A stretch of 64,000 bases of DNA from Sweltsa coloradensis. Its lineage: Eukaryota; Arthropoda; Insecta; Plecoptera; Chloroperlidae. The notes beneath the pieces are model-generated. The model ran no database searches. It saw only the letters and a list, made by a program, of their open reading frames with translations, and had not been told where the DNA came from. The stretch is from NCBI GenBank assembly GCA_024449915.1, contig JAMZAV010001460.1:62001-126000 (forward strand), read 5' to 3'. Of the stretch, positions 1 through 11,340 are shown one piece after another. Both the position numbers and the translations under genes were made by a program. Positions within the stretch are counted from its first letter, which is position 1; each line of letters begins with the position of its first letter.

Positions 1-645
1 TTTAAGATTTAAAAAAAAAATAAATAAAATAAAATAAAAAATTAACTTTATTTTTTTTTAAATTGATCGTAATAATTTTAAAAAAGGAAAAAATCGTAAT
101 ATTGAAATTTTCATAAGAAATAATAATTCGATTGCGCACAAATTTTACACGAATATATTAATTCATAAAATTAGGTTCTGTGAAAAAATCATTGCAATAG
201 GATAAAGCACATAGGTGTTATAAGTCAAAGAATTGTTTAAAAAAAAAACGTAAAATTTCGATTTTCATTAAAATATTTTTCGTTAAATTTCACACGAATA
301 CCTAAATTCATAAAATTAGGGTTCTGTGAAAAAAATCATTAAAATCGGATAAAGCATGTAGATGTTATAAAGCTGAAGAATTTTTTTTTAAATCGAAAAA
401 AATCGTAAAATTGCGATTTTAATGAGAAAAAAATTCCGATTTCGCTCAAAAACGTGGCAGTTCTAAGTTCAGAGATTTCGAAGGCCTCCATAAAATTTCA
501 TCGTAATTGGAGTATCGGTTAAGCCGGAATCGTGTTAACAGACAGACAAAAATAAAAAAGAAAGAAAGAAAAAAAAAAACATACCGGATTTTTTTCTCCA
601 GTGTAGTGAAATGGAATCTTCGCTTCGCTCGCTACGCTCATCCAA
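1..645 (-). mobile_element. Helitron-like non-autonomous element (family H1), cut by window start
   Basis: On the minus strand it begins at 645 with TTGGATGAGCG, followed by the GAGCGAAGCGAAG stretch, the ACACTGGAGAAA block, a T-rich run and the CGGCTTAACCGATACTC block. All are shared with the complete copies at 10381, 16783, 59528 and 60788. The 3' end with hairpin and CTAG would lie before base 1. It has no coding capacity. Confidence 0.8.
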
Positions 646-1990
646 TAACACTAAGAATAAGAAGGTTCTAACTTACTGAATGTTAGCACAATCATGTCTA
701 AATGTGTCTAATATCTATGTCTCAATATGAAAAAAATAATGTTTTTGGCCACTCCTCCATTATTTGTTTGTAAATTTAAAAAAATTATAGGAATTTGGAT
801 TTTTGTTTCTGTTTTAGACACGAACAGTAACAATAAGAAACTAGGAGAACAGGAAATGTGATCATTTAACTATTTCATCCCTTAAGGAAAAAAATAAAAA
901 TGTGGATTTTTTTCACTTTTTAATTACACAAACATACCGAACCAAAACAATTGTTTGAAACTTTATTTTTGTATTTTAGATTTTTTTGGAAAATTTGGAT
1001 TTTAAATAAGTAGGCCTACCATGATTTCCGACTTTTTAAAAAAATTGTTCATATTAAATAAAAGTACAAGAAAATGCATCCATATTAATCAAATTATAAA
1101 TTGGAAAATCGGGTACAAAATGGTTGTTATTAATTTTTCTTAATTATAAAATATATTATTTTCAAAAGAAAACATTCAAATTTTTTATTCTTAAAGTTCC
1201 AAGAAAGTTGTACAAGGCGTCAATATTATCCTATGTGAATGTGCTCTAGCTCTATGTGCTCAGGAGCAGTGGGACTTAAGTCCCTCCAGGAATGAAAGGA
1301 TTTTAAATGAAAATATTGATATGAACACTCAGTATAACAAGTTACATTATTCAGAGTATATGCATCTTAGGACAGTCGGGAGAGAATGTACAATACATAT
1401 TATTAGGTAGACAACCTTGGACCAAACTTTCGTAAGGATTGCCGCAGGCGGGTATCGAGGTGACGACCTCCTAATTCAGAGTCTTGCGCATCAAGTGGGA
1501 GTGAGATTAATCTAATGTTCGGTGAGTTCCTATTCCCTCAACCATAGATCTTTATGTTGTGTGGTTACTTATAATACATAAATGTAAACGCCCATAAAAT
1601 GTTCAACATTTATATTGTTGGTTTTGACCTCCCCACAGATCCTAAGTGTATGCTTCAAATTTTTTTCTTGGATCAATAAATAGAAAATGCTATGGTTTGA
1701 GTAATCCTATTTCCTTCTTACGTATCTATTTTTGACTGAAATTTGTTGAGACAGACTACAATTGAAATATAACACGTCGAGCTTGACAGCCTCTTCTAAG
1801 ATTGTATTTAATCGATAAGAATAAACGTTAAGTAAAGCAATAAATCAATAAATATAAAATTTATTTATTGGTTTACTTAAATACAGCATTGCTGCCATTT
1901 GACATTGAGGTATAGACTAAAATAAATTTAAAAGCTTATAAAAACATAAAACATAAAATCCAAATATATAAATTCAAAATAATATCAAAA
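646..1990. other. AT-rich stretch without a recognisable gene
   Basis: I see no exon or family motif here. Around 1440-1510 there is a degenerate tRNA-like stretch resembling a decayed SINE head in reverse orientation. The remainder is A/T-rich and holds no long open frame. Confidence 0.4.
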
Positions 1991-2334
1991 TTGGGCCCCG
2001 ATTCATGTACATTTTTATCCCAGGGTTAGGCAGGGTTAAGAAGAGTTAGCGAGGGGCAACGTCTAATCCGATTCATGTACGTTGAGCTAACACTCGCTAC
2101 CTCGCCCTACCCCCTACCTCAAGCCAAATACTCCCTAACACCAAGAGTTATAGGCGGAGGTAGTGGCTATTTGCACCGAGGGACGGCAGAAACCTCACCT
2201 CAAATGTTATAACGCCAGAATAAATGAGTAATAACGTGCATGCTTTATAAATGGGTCGTTTATAATTCAGAAGGGCTTTGAAGTGTAAAAAGTCCCCTTA
2301 AAAAAACCCCTTTAAAATAAAGAGTATCTGAATG

Positions 2335-2560
2335 CGTCGTGAGGCGCAACCCTGTAGGCGCCGACGCAATCGACGAGTGAGCGATAACCAACCAAAGATC
2401 TATATTTGTAATAGGAAATAATATAGCAATCAGTGGTATGGACAGTGCGAACACCCGCGGATCCACGCCAGAATAAACAAGGGCCGATTCAGAACAACTC
2501 TGAATTTATTAGTGCTTCGTTGCTAGGACGGCTCCAAAGTCCCGTTTACAAACTCCTAAG
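2335..2560 (-). repeat. SINE family S1 fragment (reverse)
   Basis: The blocks CGACGCAATCGACGAGTGAG, AACCAACCAAAGATC, AGCAATCAGTGGTATGGACA and TTGCTAGGACGGCTCCAAAG are shared in the same order with 10236-11340 (split), 48415-48820 and, on the plus strand, 52040-52440. The plus-strand copy shows a tRNA-like head, so this is part of a tRNA-derived SINE. Confidence 0.7.
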
Positions 2561-3423
2561 ACAAGAACTGATGCAAGCAGATTCGCTAACAACAAGACCA
2601 ACGATGTACCACTAAAAGGCCAACGCGAAGGACAGCCGCGTCGTGGCGTAGTAGTGCGTACCATGGTCAACTACCACGTAAAGGGGCGCCAGTTCGGAAC
2701 CTGCCTGATCCAAATTCTTTAAACCCTTTTTAAAATTGCCCCAATAAATTTTTTTAATTATGTTATGCTACACTCAGTAATTTGGGATTTTTAAAATTTA
2801 AAGTCTGTTAGTTGTGTGTAAATTTATATCCCCATGCAGACTTTCGTTGTTTGGTTGGTAAAGAAATATTTCACACAAAATGTCGACTACCAGTAATTAC
2901 AACCGGCTGAGATATTTGGGAAAAAAACGGGACAACCGACAAAATAATTTCTTGCACTAAATCGTTGTACAAAAATGCAATTTCTTGGGTTCGAGTCTAT
3001 ATGTTGTTTATAAGTCCTTTAACTTGTGACACGTACTAGTTAGGCCCTTATTTGTTTCAAAATGTATTTACTGTTTAATATCGCCCTATACTTATGCCCT
3101 TTTTGGCGCTAATGACTACACCTAAAGTGGTGAGAAAAATGGATTTTGCACTCCCACACAAATTGGCCCATCAAGTTAAAAGCCAAAAACATAATTCAAA
3201 AAGTTACATGTTCCCATTAATTTCAAATTAAAATAGAATCGACTCACAAAGACGCATTTTCGATATTCTTTTGTAAAAAACAATGTGTTACCTAAAAATA
3301 TAGTCATTGCCACTCGGCCTTACCTCGGCCTAATCCCCGAGCTAGCCAGGATTAGCGGTGGTGTGAAAGTTAGCGAGAGTTAGGGCAAGTCAATGCTTCA
3401 TGAATACCGATTTATGCTGCCTC

Positions 3424-3850
3424 GGAGGTAGCCAAAATTTGTAAACAGATAGGCGGACATTTTTATTTTTGAGCCTAGACGTTAAACTAGAAAAATATTG
3501 TTATTGCGCTCAAAAAACATAACAGAAACAGGGATCGACCTAGGCTTAGTTGTAGAAAATTTTTTTCAAATTTAAAAGACTTAGTCTATTGTTCCTGGAG
3601 GCTATAGGCCTGGAATATGCTAGTACCAAATACACGTTTGAACAAGCCCCAGGCCTTACCTAGCCTGCATGGCCTTGTTTCGACACACTTCCCTAAAAAA
3701 TTACAAGTTTTTGAAAGGCTAATTGCAACTTTATTTTGAATCAAAATAATACATAGTCCTGGCTATGCCATAAATTACGGCAAGAGTATACGTATTTCTT
3801 TTAATTCGATATGTACAACACACTCGCATCAAAATTCTCATTAAACATAA
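3424..3850 (+). repeat. Dispersed repeat, second copy at 15783-16085
   Basis: Both copies share in order AAACAGAT..GGCGGACATTTT, a CTAGGCCT-rich middle, GTTCCTG..GG.TATAGGC and a GACACAC.TCCC end. The sequence is non-coding and degraded, and its function is unknown. Confidence 0.55.
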
Positions 3851-4068
3851 AAAATTAAATAAAACACGGCGCATTTAGCAAAGTTCGTCGTCAAACTTAC
3901 TAAGTTAGATGGCGGTGGAAACCAATGAAACAATCATCTAAGTTGCAGTGATAAGTTAATCGTCATTCATACAGTGACATGAGCTTGTTCATTGGTTCGA
4001 CCTAACCCGTCCTATTCTCCTTCCTTACCTCGCCCTAACTCCGGGTTAAATGTACATGAATCGGGCCA

Positions 4069-5140
4069 GAGAGAATGCTGCAAATATTTACGCATTCCCA
4101 TACCATACAATCTAGCCTGCTAGCTGGGATAGGGGGGGGGGGGGCCCACATACACACTTCTGCCATCAAGTAAAAGCAATTTAAATCCCTGTAGGTTCTA
4201 ATAGCTCTCCTCTTGATACTTCATTATATCCTTTTCTTTTTTTTTTAACGATGAAACTACAAAATATTGAAAATATTCAAAGTCAAAAAAATGTTTTTAA
4301 TTAAGCTTTCGTGATGTATGGTTTAATTTTAACACTAGCTTTACGGGAAAAAATACATACAATATTTATAAATCTCTATATATTTACTCCCAACGTTTTG
4401 GAAAACTAGGTTTCCATTTTCAAAGGATGGGTAAAACAAAATATCATAAAACAAAATGATCATTATAAAAATAAACAAATACAAACAAAAATCACACTAT
4501 ACCTTTGCAAACATAGAAAATTACAATGAAGATCAAATTGCAGTGACCCACAGCAAAGTTCCGTTTGTATTATTACCCTTTTTTTTCCCTTTTTTTTATT
4601 ACCCCTTTTAAAAATGGAATTTTTGTTTTCCGAAAAAGTTTTGGGAGAAAAAAAATAGAGTTTAATAAACATTGTGCGTGATATTTTTTGTAATGCTAAT
4701 GTTAACACATATTACCTATTGTTCTAATGAGCATTCTACACTGGCCGAACCCCAAATAATGTGCAAAGTTTTTATTGAAACTGCCTAGGGCGTGAATCGT
4801 ACCAACCTGCATATCTAACTGGCCGTGGGTCAGAAGTAGTTTTGAAATACTAACACCTTGGGCAAACTTGCAAGTCATTCTCTTATAAAAAGCATCTTGG
4901 TCCGACGGACAGCAGGTACCTTTGAGTTCGATTCAGCCGCTTCTAAGTCAGTCTCAAGGCTAGCAACATGTATGTCCTACCAAGGCCAGACAGTCGTAAA
5001 TATCAGGTAACTAAAACCTGACGAGATCAAGGTATAAAATGTCTGCGTACTCACTTCACTTTTAGTATGATAGTGTACGAGCTTTAGAAAAAATAAATGT
5101 AAATATCATTTGATTTATCTGACTGTTGTTATACAACGCT
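4069..5140. other. Intergenic stretch with poly-G tract
   Basis: No supportable gene. It contains a G-run at about 4132-4143 and A/T-rich DNA. Open frames here are short and lack family motifs. Confidence 0.4.
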
Positions 5141-5142
5141 TT

Positions 5143-5345
5143 ATGTGACCGACTCTGATTCCGGAGGTCCCAGATTCGAATCTCGTCGAGACCGGCAATC
5201 CTGACTGAAGGTTTTTTCCGAGGTTTACATCAGTCGTTAGTGCGAATGCAAGGTATTAAGTCCTCTTAGACAGCCCTCGGCATCCCTTCACAATTGTTCA
5301 CCCTTGGCAGGATTCCCACGATAAATTAAGTAACAATACAGTCAT
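5143..5345 (+). repeat. tRNA-derived SINE
   Basis: A tRNA-like segment with an internal-promoter B-box-like AGATTCGAATCTCG at about 5168-5182 is followed by a non-tRNA body and ends in an A-rich tail (TAAGTAACAATACAGTC). The acceptor-stem pairing needed for a real tRNA gene is absent. The SINE label is inferred from this composition. Confidence 0.55.
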
Positions 5346-5444
5346 AAAAAGTACATGACATGATACTCCCTATCAGGAGAAAGGCCTCACTTTTATAAAC
5401 AAGTCCTAGGGCGTAGTTGAAAATTTTGAAGAGAGTGATTGATT

Positions 5445-5540
5445 CATATCGATTGTAAAAGTTTGTCACGTTTAGCCGTAGGTTCTAGGTTCGAAACCCA
5501 GCCGGGCCAAACTTTTACAACACTTTCTATGAATCAATAT
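5445..5540. repeat. Short hairpin repeat with tRNA-like core
   Basis: ATTGATTCATATCGATTGTA at the left pairs with the inverse at 5510-5540 (CAAACTTTTACAACACTTTC and ATGAATCAAT). The loop holds a B-box-like GGTTCGAAACCC. From about 5490 on, the sequence is homologous to 38270 onward, so this marks the start of the duplicated unit. Confidence 0.5.
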
Positions 5541-5760
5541 CTTCATTTTAGTATTCACTTTGTACTTATCTTGATGCTTAATTCTCAATTTCGTCAATGG
5601 AACTAGAATGAGTGATGCCATGAATGAATGATTCGCGTGTTGTAAGTTTTAACAATGATTGTGCTCATTGGTGATTCTCATCATGAGTGAGCGAGGTCAG
5701 AGTCGGCCACCAGGGTCTGGTAGAGAGACAGTGCCACCTCGAGGCTCGCGAAGAGTGGCC

Positions 5761-6455
5761 AGTGTGGTGAGTGTAGCTGACTGAGGCGCAACAGTGTGGT
5801 GAGTGTAGCTGACTGAGGCGCAACAGTGTGGTGAGTGTAACTGACTGAGGCGCAACAGTGTGGTGAGTGCAGCTGACTGAGGCGCAAAAAAGTGCGGTGA
5901 GAGTAGCTGACTGAGGCGCAACAGTGTGGTGAGTTGCAGCTGACTGAGGCGCAAAAAGTGTGGTGGGGTGCAGCTGACTGAGGCGCAACAGTGTGGTGAG
6001 GTAGCTGACTGAGGCGCAACAGTGTGGTGAGTGTAGCTGACTAAGGCGCAACAGTGTGGTGAGTGTAGCTGACTGAGGCGTAACAGTGTGGTGAGTGTAG
6101 CGGGTTGAGGCGCAACAGTGTGGTGAGTGTAGCTGAGGAAGCAAGAGTGTGGTGAGTGTAGCTGACTGAGGGGGCAACAGTGTGGTGAGTGCAGCTGACT
6201 GAGGGGCAACAGTGTGGTGAGTGTAGCTGACTGAAGTGCAAAAAAGTGTTGGGGGAGTACAGCTGATTGAGGCGCAACAGTGTGGTGAGTGTAGCTGACT
6301 GAGGCGCAACAGTGTGGTGAGTGTAGCTGACTGAGGTGCAACAGTGTGGTGAGTGTAGCTGACTGAGGTGCAACAGTGTGGTGAGTGTAGCTGACTGAGG
6401 CGCAACAGTGTGGTGAGTGTAGCTGACTGAGGCGCAACAGTGTGGCGAGTGTAGC
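5761..6455. repeat. 32-bp tandem array, about 22 copies (unit A)
   Basis: The monomer is GTGAGTGTAGCTGACTGAGG followed by CGCAACAGTGTG, 32 bp in all, with one- to three-base variants near 5885-6250. The array and its left flank (5490-5760) are homologous to 38270-38839, where a full LINE follows directly. Here no LINE follows: the array ends against an inverted SINE. Long minus-strand open frames across it are just translations of the repeat. Confidence 0.9.
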
Positions 6456-6464
6456 TGACTACTT

Positions 6465-6570
6465 GGCTATTCGAGAAGATGAGTGGTGGTAGATGACGAA
6501 ATGGACGATTACAAAATACTCATTACTTTATTCGGGATTCGAACCCATGTCTTCGTAGAACCATAAACTT
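6465..6570 (-). repeat. tRNA-derived SINE, inverted relative to the paralogous site
   Basis: The reverse complement matches 44465-44580, including the CTATTCGAGAAGAT and GGTGGTAGATGACGAAA blocks and a B-box-like GGGATTCGAACCCATG. In unit B the same SINE stands on the plus strand between the LINE and the gene. Confidence 0.7.
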
Positions 6571-7441
6571 CGCATTAAACATTTTTAAACAAATCGTCAT
6601 CATCGTCATCGCAGATAAAGTGTTGCACCGGACTTTAGATGCAGTTTTCCGTGAAATATTTAGGAATTTAATTTACAGTTTAAAAACAACTGGAAATGGA
6701 CTAATCTATTGATGTTTTTAGTTGCTTCTAAAGTTTATACTTTTAGGTGCCTCTAATGACGGGTACACTTACACGAACCTTTTTATACGACCTCAGGACG
6801 GGATACAATTTTTTTTCTATTTGAGATTTAAAAAATGCTTTTTGCTGAATTTTGATCAAGTTTTAAATTTATGACAGTTACGATTATAGCCTACAAAGGA
6901 GGAGTACGAGAGTTCCCAAATAAAGTAGCGAAGCCTCAACATTTATACTTGGGGGGGGGGGGGGGGGACGACAGATGGAGAGAAAAGTTATTTAAGTGGG
7001 GAATCATCGAAATATAAAAAAACATCAGTTCATCAATTTACTATAATACTGATAAACCCTGAAACTTTTGAGAGGATTCTTGGCCAGATTTCTGTTCGCT
7101 CGGCTGTCCGACACTACAGGTATTTGAAATTTTGAACAGTTGTCACTTAATTAAATAGAAATATAATGCTCTACAGAAACACTTTGTCCGAATTAACAAA
7201 ATAAATTGATTTTTGCGATTTTCGATTTTGTAAAAAAGTACAAAATTGACAATATTCCTGAATTTTTTGTGACTAATTGTGACAAAACTTTGAAAATCTA
7301 CGACTGTAGGGCTGTCAATGTCTGCTTTATTGACAACTATTCAAAGTTGTGTAAACTTCGGATGCTTCTTGCTATTACCACCGGCCAAAATGAGTCAAAT
7401 TCCCTCTTCCTGTGTTAACATATTATACTTATTACTTTTAG
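6571..7441 (+). other. 5' flank of CRAL-TRIO copy A
   Basis: This is homologous to 44640-45660 upstream of copy B: shared blocks include GAAATATTTAGGAATTTAAT and GGTGCCTCTAATGACGGG, and both contain a CGCTCGGCTGTCCGACA stretch. Exon 1 begins with a splice acceptor, so a promoter and non-coding first exon should lie in or before this stretch, but I cannot place them. A G-run sits at 6951-6967. Confidence 0.55.
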
Positions 7442-7594
7442 ATAGCACGGTAATGGATTCATCAGCTCTCCAGGAATTGGTAAAAGAAGTTGCCAAGAAG
7501 GAGTTGCGGGAAGATGAGGGTACCCGGGACCAGGCTATACAGGAGTTTAGAGAGTGGATTGAAAAGAATCCAGACATTTCCAACTGCAGAACTG
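7442..7594 (+). CDS. CRAL-TRIO copy A exon 1
   Basis: The acceptor TTACTTTTAG precedes the exon and coding starts at ATG 7453. The exon encodes MDSSALQELVKEVAKKELRE and continues to IEKNPDISNCRT, an N-terminal CRAL-TRIO helix segment. The donor at 7595 (GTACGAAG) leaves phase 1, which joins exon 2 to read RTDDVFLLSFLR. The frame is open, unlike exon 1 of copy B. Confidence 0.85.
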
Positions 7595-7865
7595 GTACGA
7601 AGTAAAATACACATTCTTTACACTGAAACATAGCCAGGAGCATGAGTAAAATTACTTTGAAGTTTTGCTTACTTCCATTCGACTTAACCACCTTCTGACG
7701 AAGGCGAATAAAACAAGAATGTAATTTGCAACACCTTTGTATATTATTATTTAACTAAGATTTTCATTTATTTTTTTAACATCTGTTATATTCAGTTATG
7801 AAAACGGATATTCAAAGGACAACAGAATAAAATTTAAATAATTCATTTACACAACTTTTTTTTAA

Positions 7866-8098
7866 TTAGATGAGTGAGCGAAGCGAATGGGGATTTATAA
7901 CGCTACTCAATCGGGCCTTGGTATTGTGATTAATTCTGTCCGAATTCTGTCTGTCTGTCTTCCGGTCCCATACGGCCGAACGGCCAAATAGATTGAGCTG
8001 AAATTTTAAACAGACATCCGTGGCCAGGTAACTGAGAACTGCTAACAAAATGATCACAATCCATTTCGATTTAAACCCACAAAAACATAAATCTACTT
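7866..8098 (+). mobile_element. Helitron-like family H2 5' fragment
   Basis: It starts TTAGATGAGTGAGCGAAGCG and contains a TCTG repeat, CATACGGCCGAACGGCCAAA and TAGATTGAGCTGAAATTTTA, all shared with 14457-14722. No 3' hairpin/CTAG end is present, so it is truncated. Confidence 0.65.
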
Positions 8099-8117
8099 AA
8101 CCTACCTACTTAAATAA

Positions 8118-8960
8118 TTGGATGAGCGAAGCGAAGACTTCAATTTCACTGACCCCCAAAAAATTAAGCTCGGGTGTTTTTTTGTTTTGTTTGTTTTTTT
8201 GTTTGTTTGTTTGTTTTTTGTCTGTTTGTTAACTCTCTACCAGGCAAACGGCATATCTGGATGAAAATTGGAGGGGACCTTCGAAATCTCTAAACTTAGA
8301 GGTGTATTGTTTTTGGGTACAATCGAAGAAATATTTCTCATGATTATCGTACTCTTACGATTTTTTTTTCGATTTTTAGTGCAATATTTTCGTGATATTT
8401 GGCTCGCGACCGGGAAAACGGCTACTCCGATCTTGATAAAACTTTATGGGAACGTTTGAAATCATTAAAATTAAATATTTTATGATTTTAGAGACATTTG
8501 AAGAAATATTTCTCATAGAAATCGTACTTTTACGTTTTTTTTCTATTTTTTTCTCGATTTGTTCGTGATGTTTGGGCCAATTATGACCAAACGGGTGGGG
8601 CTACAATGTTCACATTTTATATGGACATTAAGGTTATGGTGATGTAGTACCTTTTGAAAGAAAAAGTCGAAAAAAAGTAAACCAGAATCCATAGAAATAA
8701 AAGTTTTAATTTTTTAATTTTTTTAAAGGTTTTTGAGGTAAATAATAATAATTAACAAGTAACTATAGAAACATGACAACAATCACCTACAATGCGTACA
8801 AAAAGCAAGTCTTTGGGCCTCCAGATATTTGACATCTAATTACCATAGCATTTAGTACTACTTTAAATGATTTTGCAATGGAACTTAAAAGTAAAGAGAT
8901 CCCACTCATACTAAAAACTTAAAAAATCTCATCCATCAACGCAACTAAAAAAACGCTTGA
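8118..8960 (+). mobile_element. Helitron-like family H3 copy
   Basis: It begins TTGGATGAGCGAAGCGAAGA and shares GACTTCAATTTCACTGACCC and CCAAACGGGTGGGGCTACAA with 36527. A degraded CTCATCCATCAACGC at about 8926-8944 may be the subterminal inverted repeat of the 3' end. Start is clear; end is approximate. Non-coding. Confidence 0.6.
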
Positions 8961-8974
8961 AAAGCTTCCTTGTA

Positions 8975-9385
8975 AACTGAAAAATAGGCTTTACATGTGT
9001 AGGAATTGTTTTAACGACAATGGTTTTTCTTTTGAAAAAAAAAAAACATTGTCTCTTAGATTTTACTCGGTTGTAATGGAGGCAGTAGAAAAATATTTGT
9101 AATGCAGTTATGCAGTGACCAAAGAGTATCGAAACTTCAAGGTTCCCCCAAATTCAGCTCGGAGTTGAAGTAAACTTTGCAACCTTTGCTCGTATTTCGT
9201 ACTGGCTATGTTTTTCATAGTATTGTCACAGTTGATGTAGACTAAACTGCGTTATGTGCATTTCAAAACACGTTTAATATTTTTTTAAATACAATCCATA
9301 AACTACAAAATCTTATCCGACCAGGGAATTGCACCCAGGTCTCCCACATTCCGGGTATTCCGGCCTTAGCCAACTAGACTAGTAA
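8975..9385 (-). repeat. tRNA-derived SINE, reverse, copy 1
   Basis: Read on the minus strand, the head is ACTAGTCTAGTTGGCTAAGG (A-box-like) followed by a CCTGGGTGCAATTCCC B-box-like block. The body contains CATAGCCAGTACGAAATACG. Copies 9388-9735 and 14728-15105 have the same order. Poor tRNA folding in the arms argues against a tRNA gene. Confidence 0.7.
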
Positions 9386-9387
9386 AT

Positions 9388-9735
9388 TGAAAATTAGGCT
9401 TAAAATGTGCAGGTTTCACAACAATGCATTTGTTCTTCAAGAAGTCATTTTTATCGAATCATTTTTGTCAGGCTGTGAGTACATGCATAGCATTGGCCAA
9501 GGTATATCGAATATTGCACGACCAAGGTTCCCCTAAATTCCGCTGGGACATTGAGTAAACCTTACAATCTTTACTCTTATTTTGTACTGGCTATGTTTTC
9601 CATAGTATTGTATGCATTTCAAAATACGTTTTATACTTTTTTAAATACTATCCAAACAATAAAAAATCTTTTCCGACCAAGGGTTTGAACCCAGGTCTCC
9701 CACATTTTTGGTGTAAGGGCGCCTTAACCAACTAG
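9388..9735 (-). repeat. tRNA-derived SINE, reverse, copy 2
   Basis: The minus-strand head TAGTCTAGTTGGTTAAGGCG has a clear A box, followed by GGGTTCAAACCC (B box). The body matches the neighbouring copy 8975-9385. It abuts the inverted-repeat element that starts at 9737. Confidence 0.72.
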
Positions 9736-9736
9736 A

Positions 9737-9948
9737 CTAGGGAAACGCCAAAGTCGTTGTTAGACGAGTGAGCGAGTCATGTGTTGAGTACCCGGGAACA
9801 TTTTCATTTAAGTTTGATATTCAGATTCAGATTCAGATTGGTTTTATTCTCAAATACATGTTAAATATTTATAATAGGCATTTAATACATTATAACTTTG
9901 AGAAGCCTACAAAGTCTGATATTATATAAAAAAAATAATGATAATAAG

Positions 9949-10026
<78 letters not shown>

Positions 10027-10202
10027 GTCAAATAATAAAGGTATAATTAATAGGGTTTTGAGTGTCAACTGAGACCATAATGCGTCACTCTAGCATATGA
10101 TAGGCTAGAGAGGCCTTAGGTAGGGGGAAGACAGGGAATGTTACCGGGTACTCAACACATGGCTCACTCACTCGTCTAACAACGACTTTGGCGTTTCCCT
10201 AG
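9737..10202. mobile_element. Inverted-repeat element with two H2-type 3' termini
   Basis: The left end CTAGGGAAACGCCAAAGTCG and the right end CGACTTTGGCGTTTCCCTAG are exact inverses, and the symmetry continues for about 65 bp through GTTAGACGAGTGAGCGAG and GTGTTGAGTACCCGGG. Each end matches the 3' end of Helitron-like family H2. An (AAT)n microsatellite at about 9950-10032 lies inside. No ORF. Confidence 0.75.
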
Positions 10203-10235
10203 TTTAAATTTTATTCAATGTTACTTAAATTTTCT

Positions 10236-11340
10236 CAATAACGAATAAATAAATTCGTATTTAGAGTCTACCCACTTAGTCATATAACTGATTTTTGGTG
10301 GGGGACATTAAACCAAAGCGACCCATGTAGGCCCCGACGCAATCGACGAGTGAGCGATAACCAGCCAAAGATCGATATTTTTGGATGAGCGAAGCGAGCG
10401 AAGCGAAGATTCCATTTCACTACACTGGAGAAAAAAATCCGGAATGTTTTTTTTTTTTGTTTTTTTTTTCTGTATTTTTGGCTGTTTGTTAACACGATTC
10501 CGGCTAAACCAATACTCCAATTGCGATGAAATTTTATGGGGGCCTTCGAAATCTCTGAACTTAGAACTGCCACGTTTTTGAGCGCAATCGAAAAATTATT
10601 TCTAATGAAAATTGCAAATTTACGATTTTTTTCGATTTTTAAAAAATTTCTTCGACTTATTACATCTACATGCTTAATCCGATTTTAATGATTTTTTACA
10701 GAACCTTAATTTTATGAATTAAGATATTCTTGTGAAAATTTGAGAACAATCGAAAAATTATTTCTCATGAAAATCGAAATTTTTACGGGTTTTTTCTTTT
10801 TTTTAACAATTCTTTCACTTATAACACCTACATGCTTTATCCTATTGTAATGATTTTTTACAGAACCTTAATTTTATGAATTTTTATATTCGTGTAAAAT
10901 TTGAGCGCAATCGAATAATTATTTGTTATGAAAATAGCAATTTTTACGATTTTTTTCTTTTTTTAAAATGACGAGTAAGAAAAAATAAAATAATAAAGTT
11001 AATTTTTAATTTAATTTAATTTAATTTAAAAAAATCAACTTAGTAATAATTTTTCACAAAACAACAGAAAATCTGCATAACACATGGCAGGTCAATGCAC
11101 CAATTACGCTCATCCAACAACGCGGCGGGACTTAAGCGTTTTCCTAGTAATAGGAAATATAGCAATCAGTGGTATGAACAGTGCGAACACCCGCGGATTA
11201 TCGCCAGAATCAACAAGGCCGATTCAGAACAACTTTAAATATTATTATGTGCCTTGTTGCTAGAACGGCTCCAAAGTCACCGTTTACAAATTCCTAACCC
11301 AAGAACTGATGGACTTAATTCCAAATCAGAAGTTAAAAAA
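10236..11340 (-). repeat. SINE family S1, split by a nested H1 element
   Basis: S1 blocks run from 10236 to 10380 and resume at 11148 (AATAGGAAATATAGCAATCA) to about 11340. Paralogous S1 copies read straight through this junction (48540-48570), so the interval 10381-11147 is an insertion. Confidence 0.75.
10381..11147 (+). mobile_element. Helitron-like H1 element, complete, 767 bp
   Basis: It starts TTGGATGAGCGAAGCGAGCG and ends with CGCTCATCCAACAACGCGGC, then GGGACTTAAGCGTTTTCCTAG before a T. The subterminal CGCTCATCCAA is the inverse of the 5' end, and AACGC..GCGTT can form the 3' hairpin. It sits inside a SINE with no target duplication. It has no long ORF, so it depends on enzymes from elsewhere. 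Confidence 0.85.

Larger units (their letters stand above)
1993..4066. mobile_element. DNA transposon-like element with ~45-bp terminal inverted repeats, non-coding
   Basis: The left end (about 1993-2040) reads GGGCCCCGATTCATGTACAT. The right end (4020-4066) is its near-perfect inverse, ending in ATGTACATGAATCGGGCC. Further inward both ends carry related GTTAGCGAGG / CCTCGCCCTAAC blocks. There is no transposase ORF. The GGGCCCGATTC terminus recalls PIF/Harbinger-type elements, but I could not find a clear 3-bp target duplication, so the superfamily is inference. A SINE fragment and a repeat also found at 15783 lie inside. Confidence 0.6.

Noticed and set aside
4130..4145. Poly-G/poly-C runs (also 6951, 13966, 25938, 31842, 34400, 48846) considered as functional G-quadruplex sites
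   Set aside because: They are single long mononucleotide runs without spacing, better explained as microsatellites and possible assembly trouble spots.
5665..6437. Several overlapping minus-strand open frames of 110-246 codons rich in SQLHSPHCCAS-type repeats
   Set aside because: They are translations of the 32-bp tandem array in three frames, with no start context or conserved domain. The monomer length is not a multiple of 3, so all frames stay open together.
5761..6455. Regular repeats considered as a CRISPR array
   Set aside because: Monomers are directly adjacent with no unique spacers, and the window is eukaryotic.
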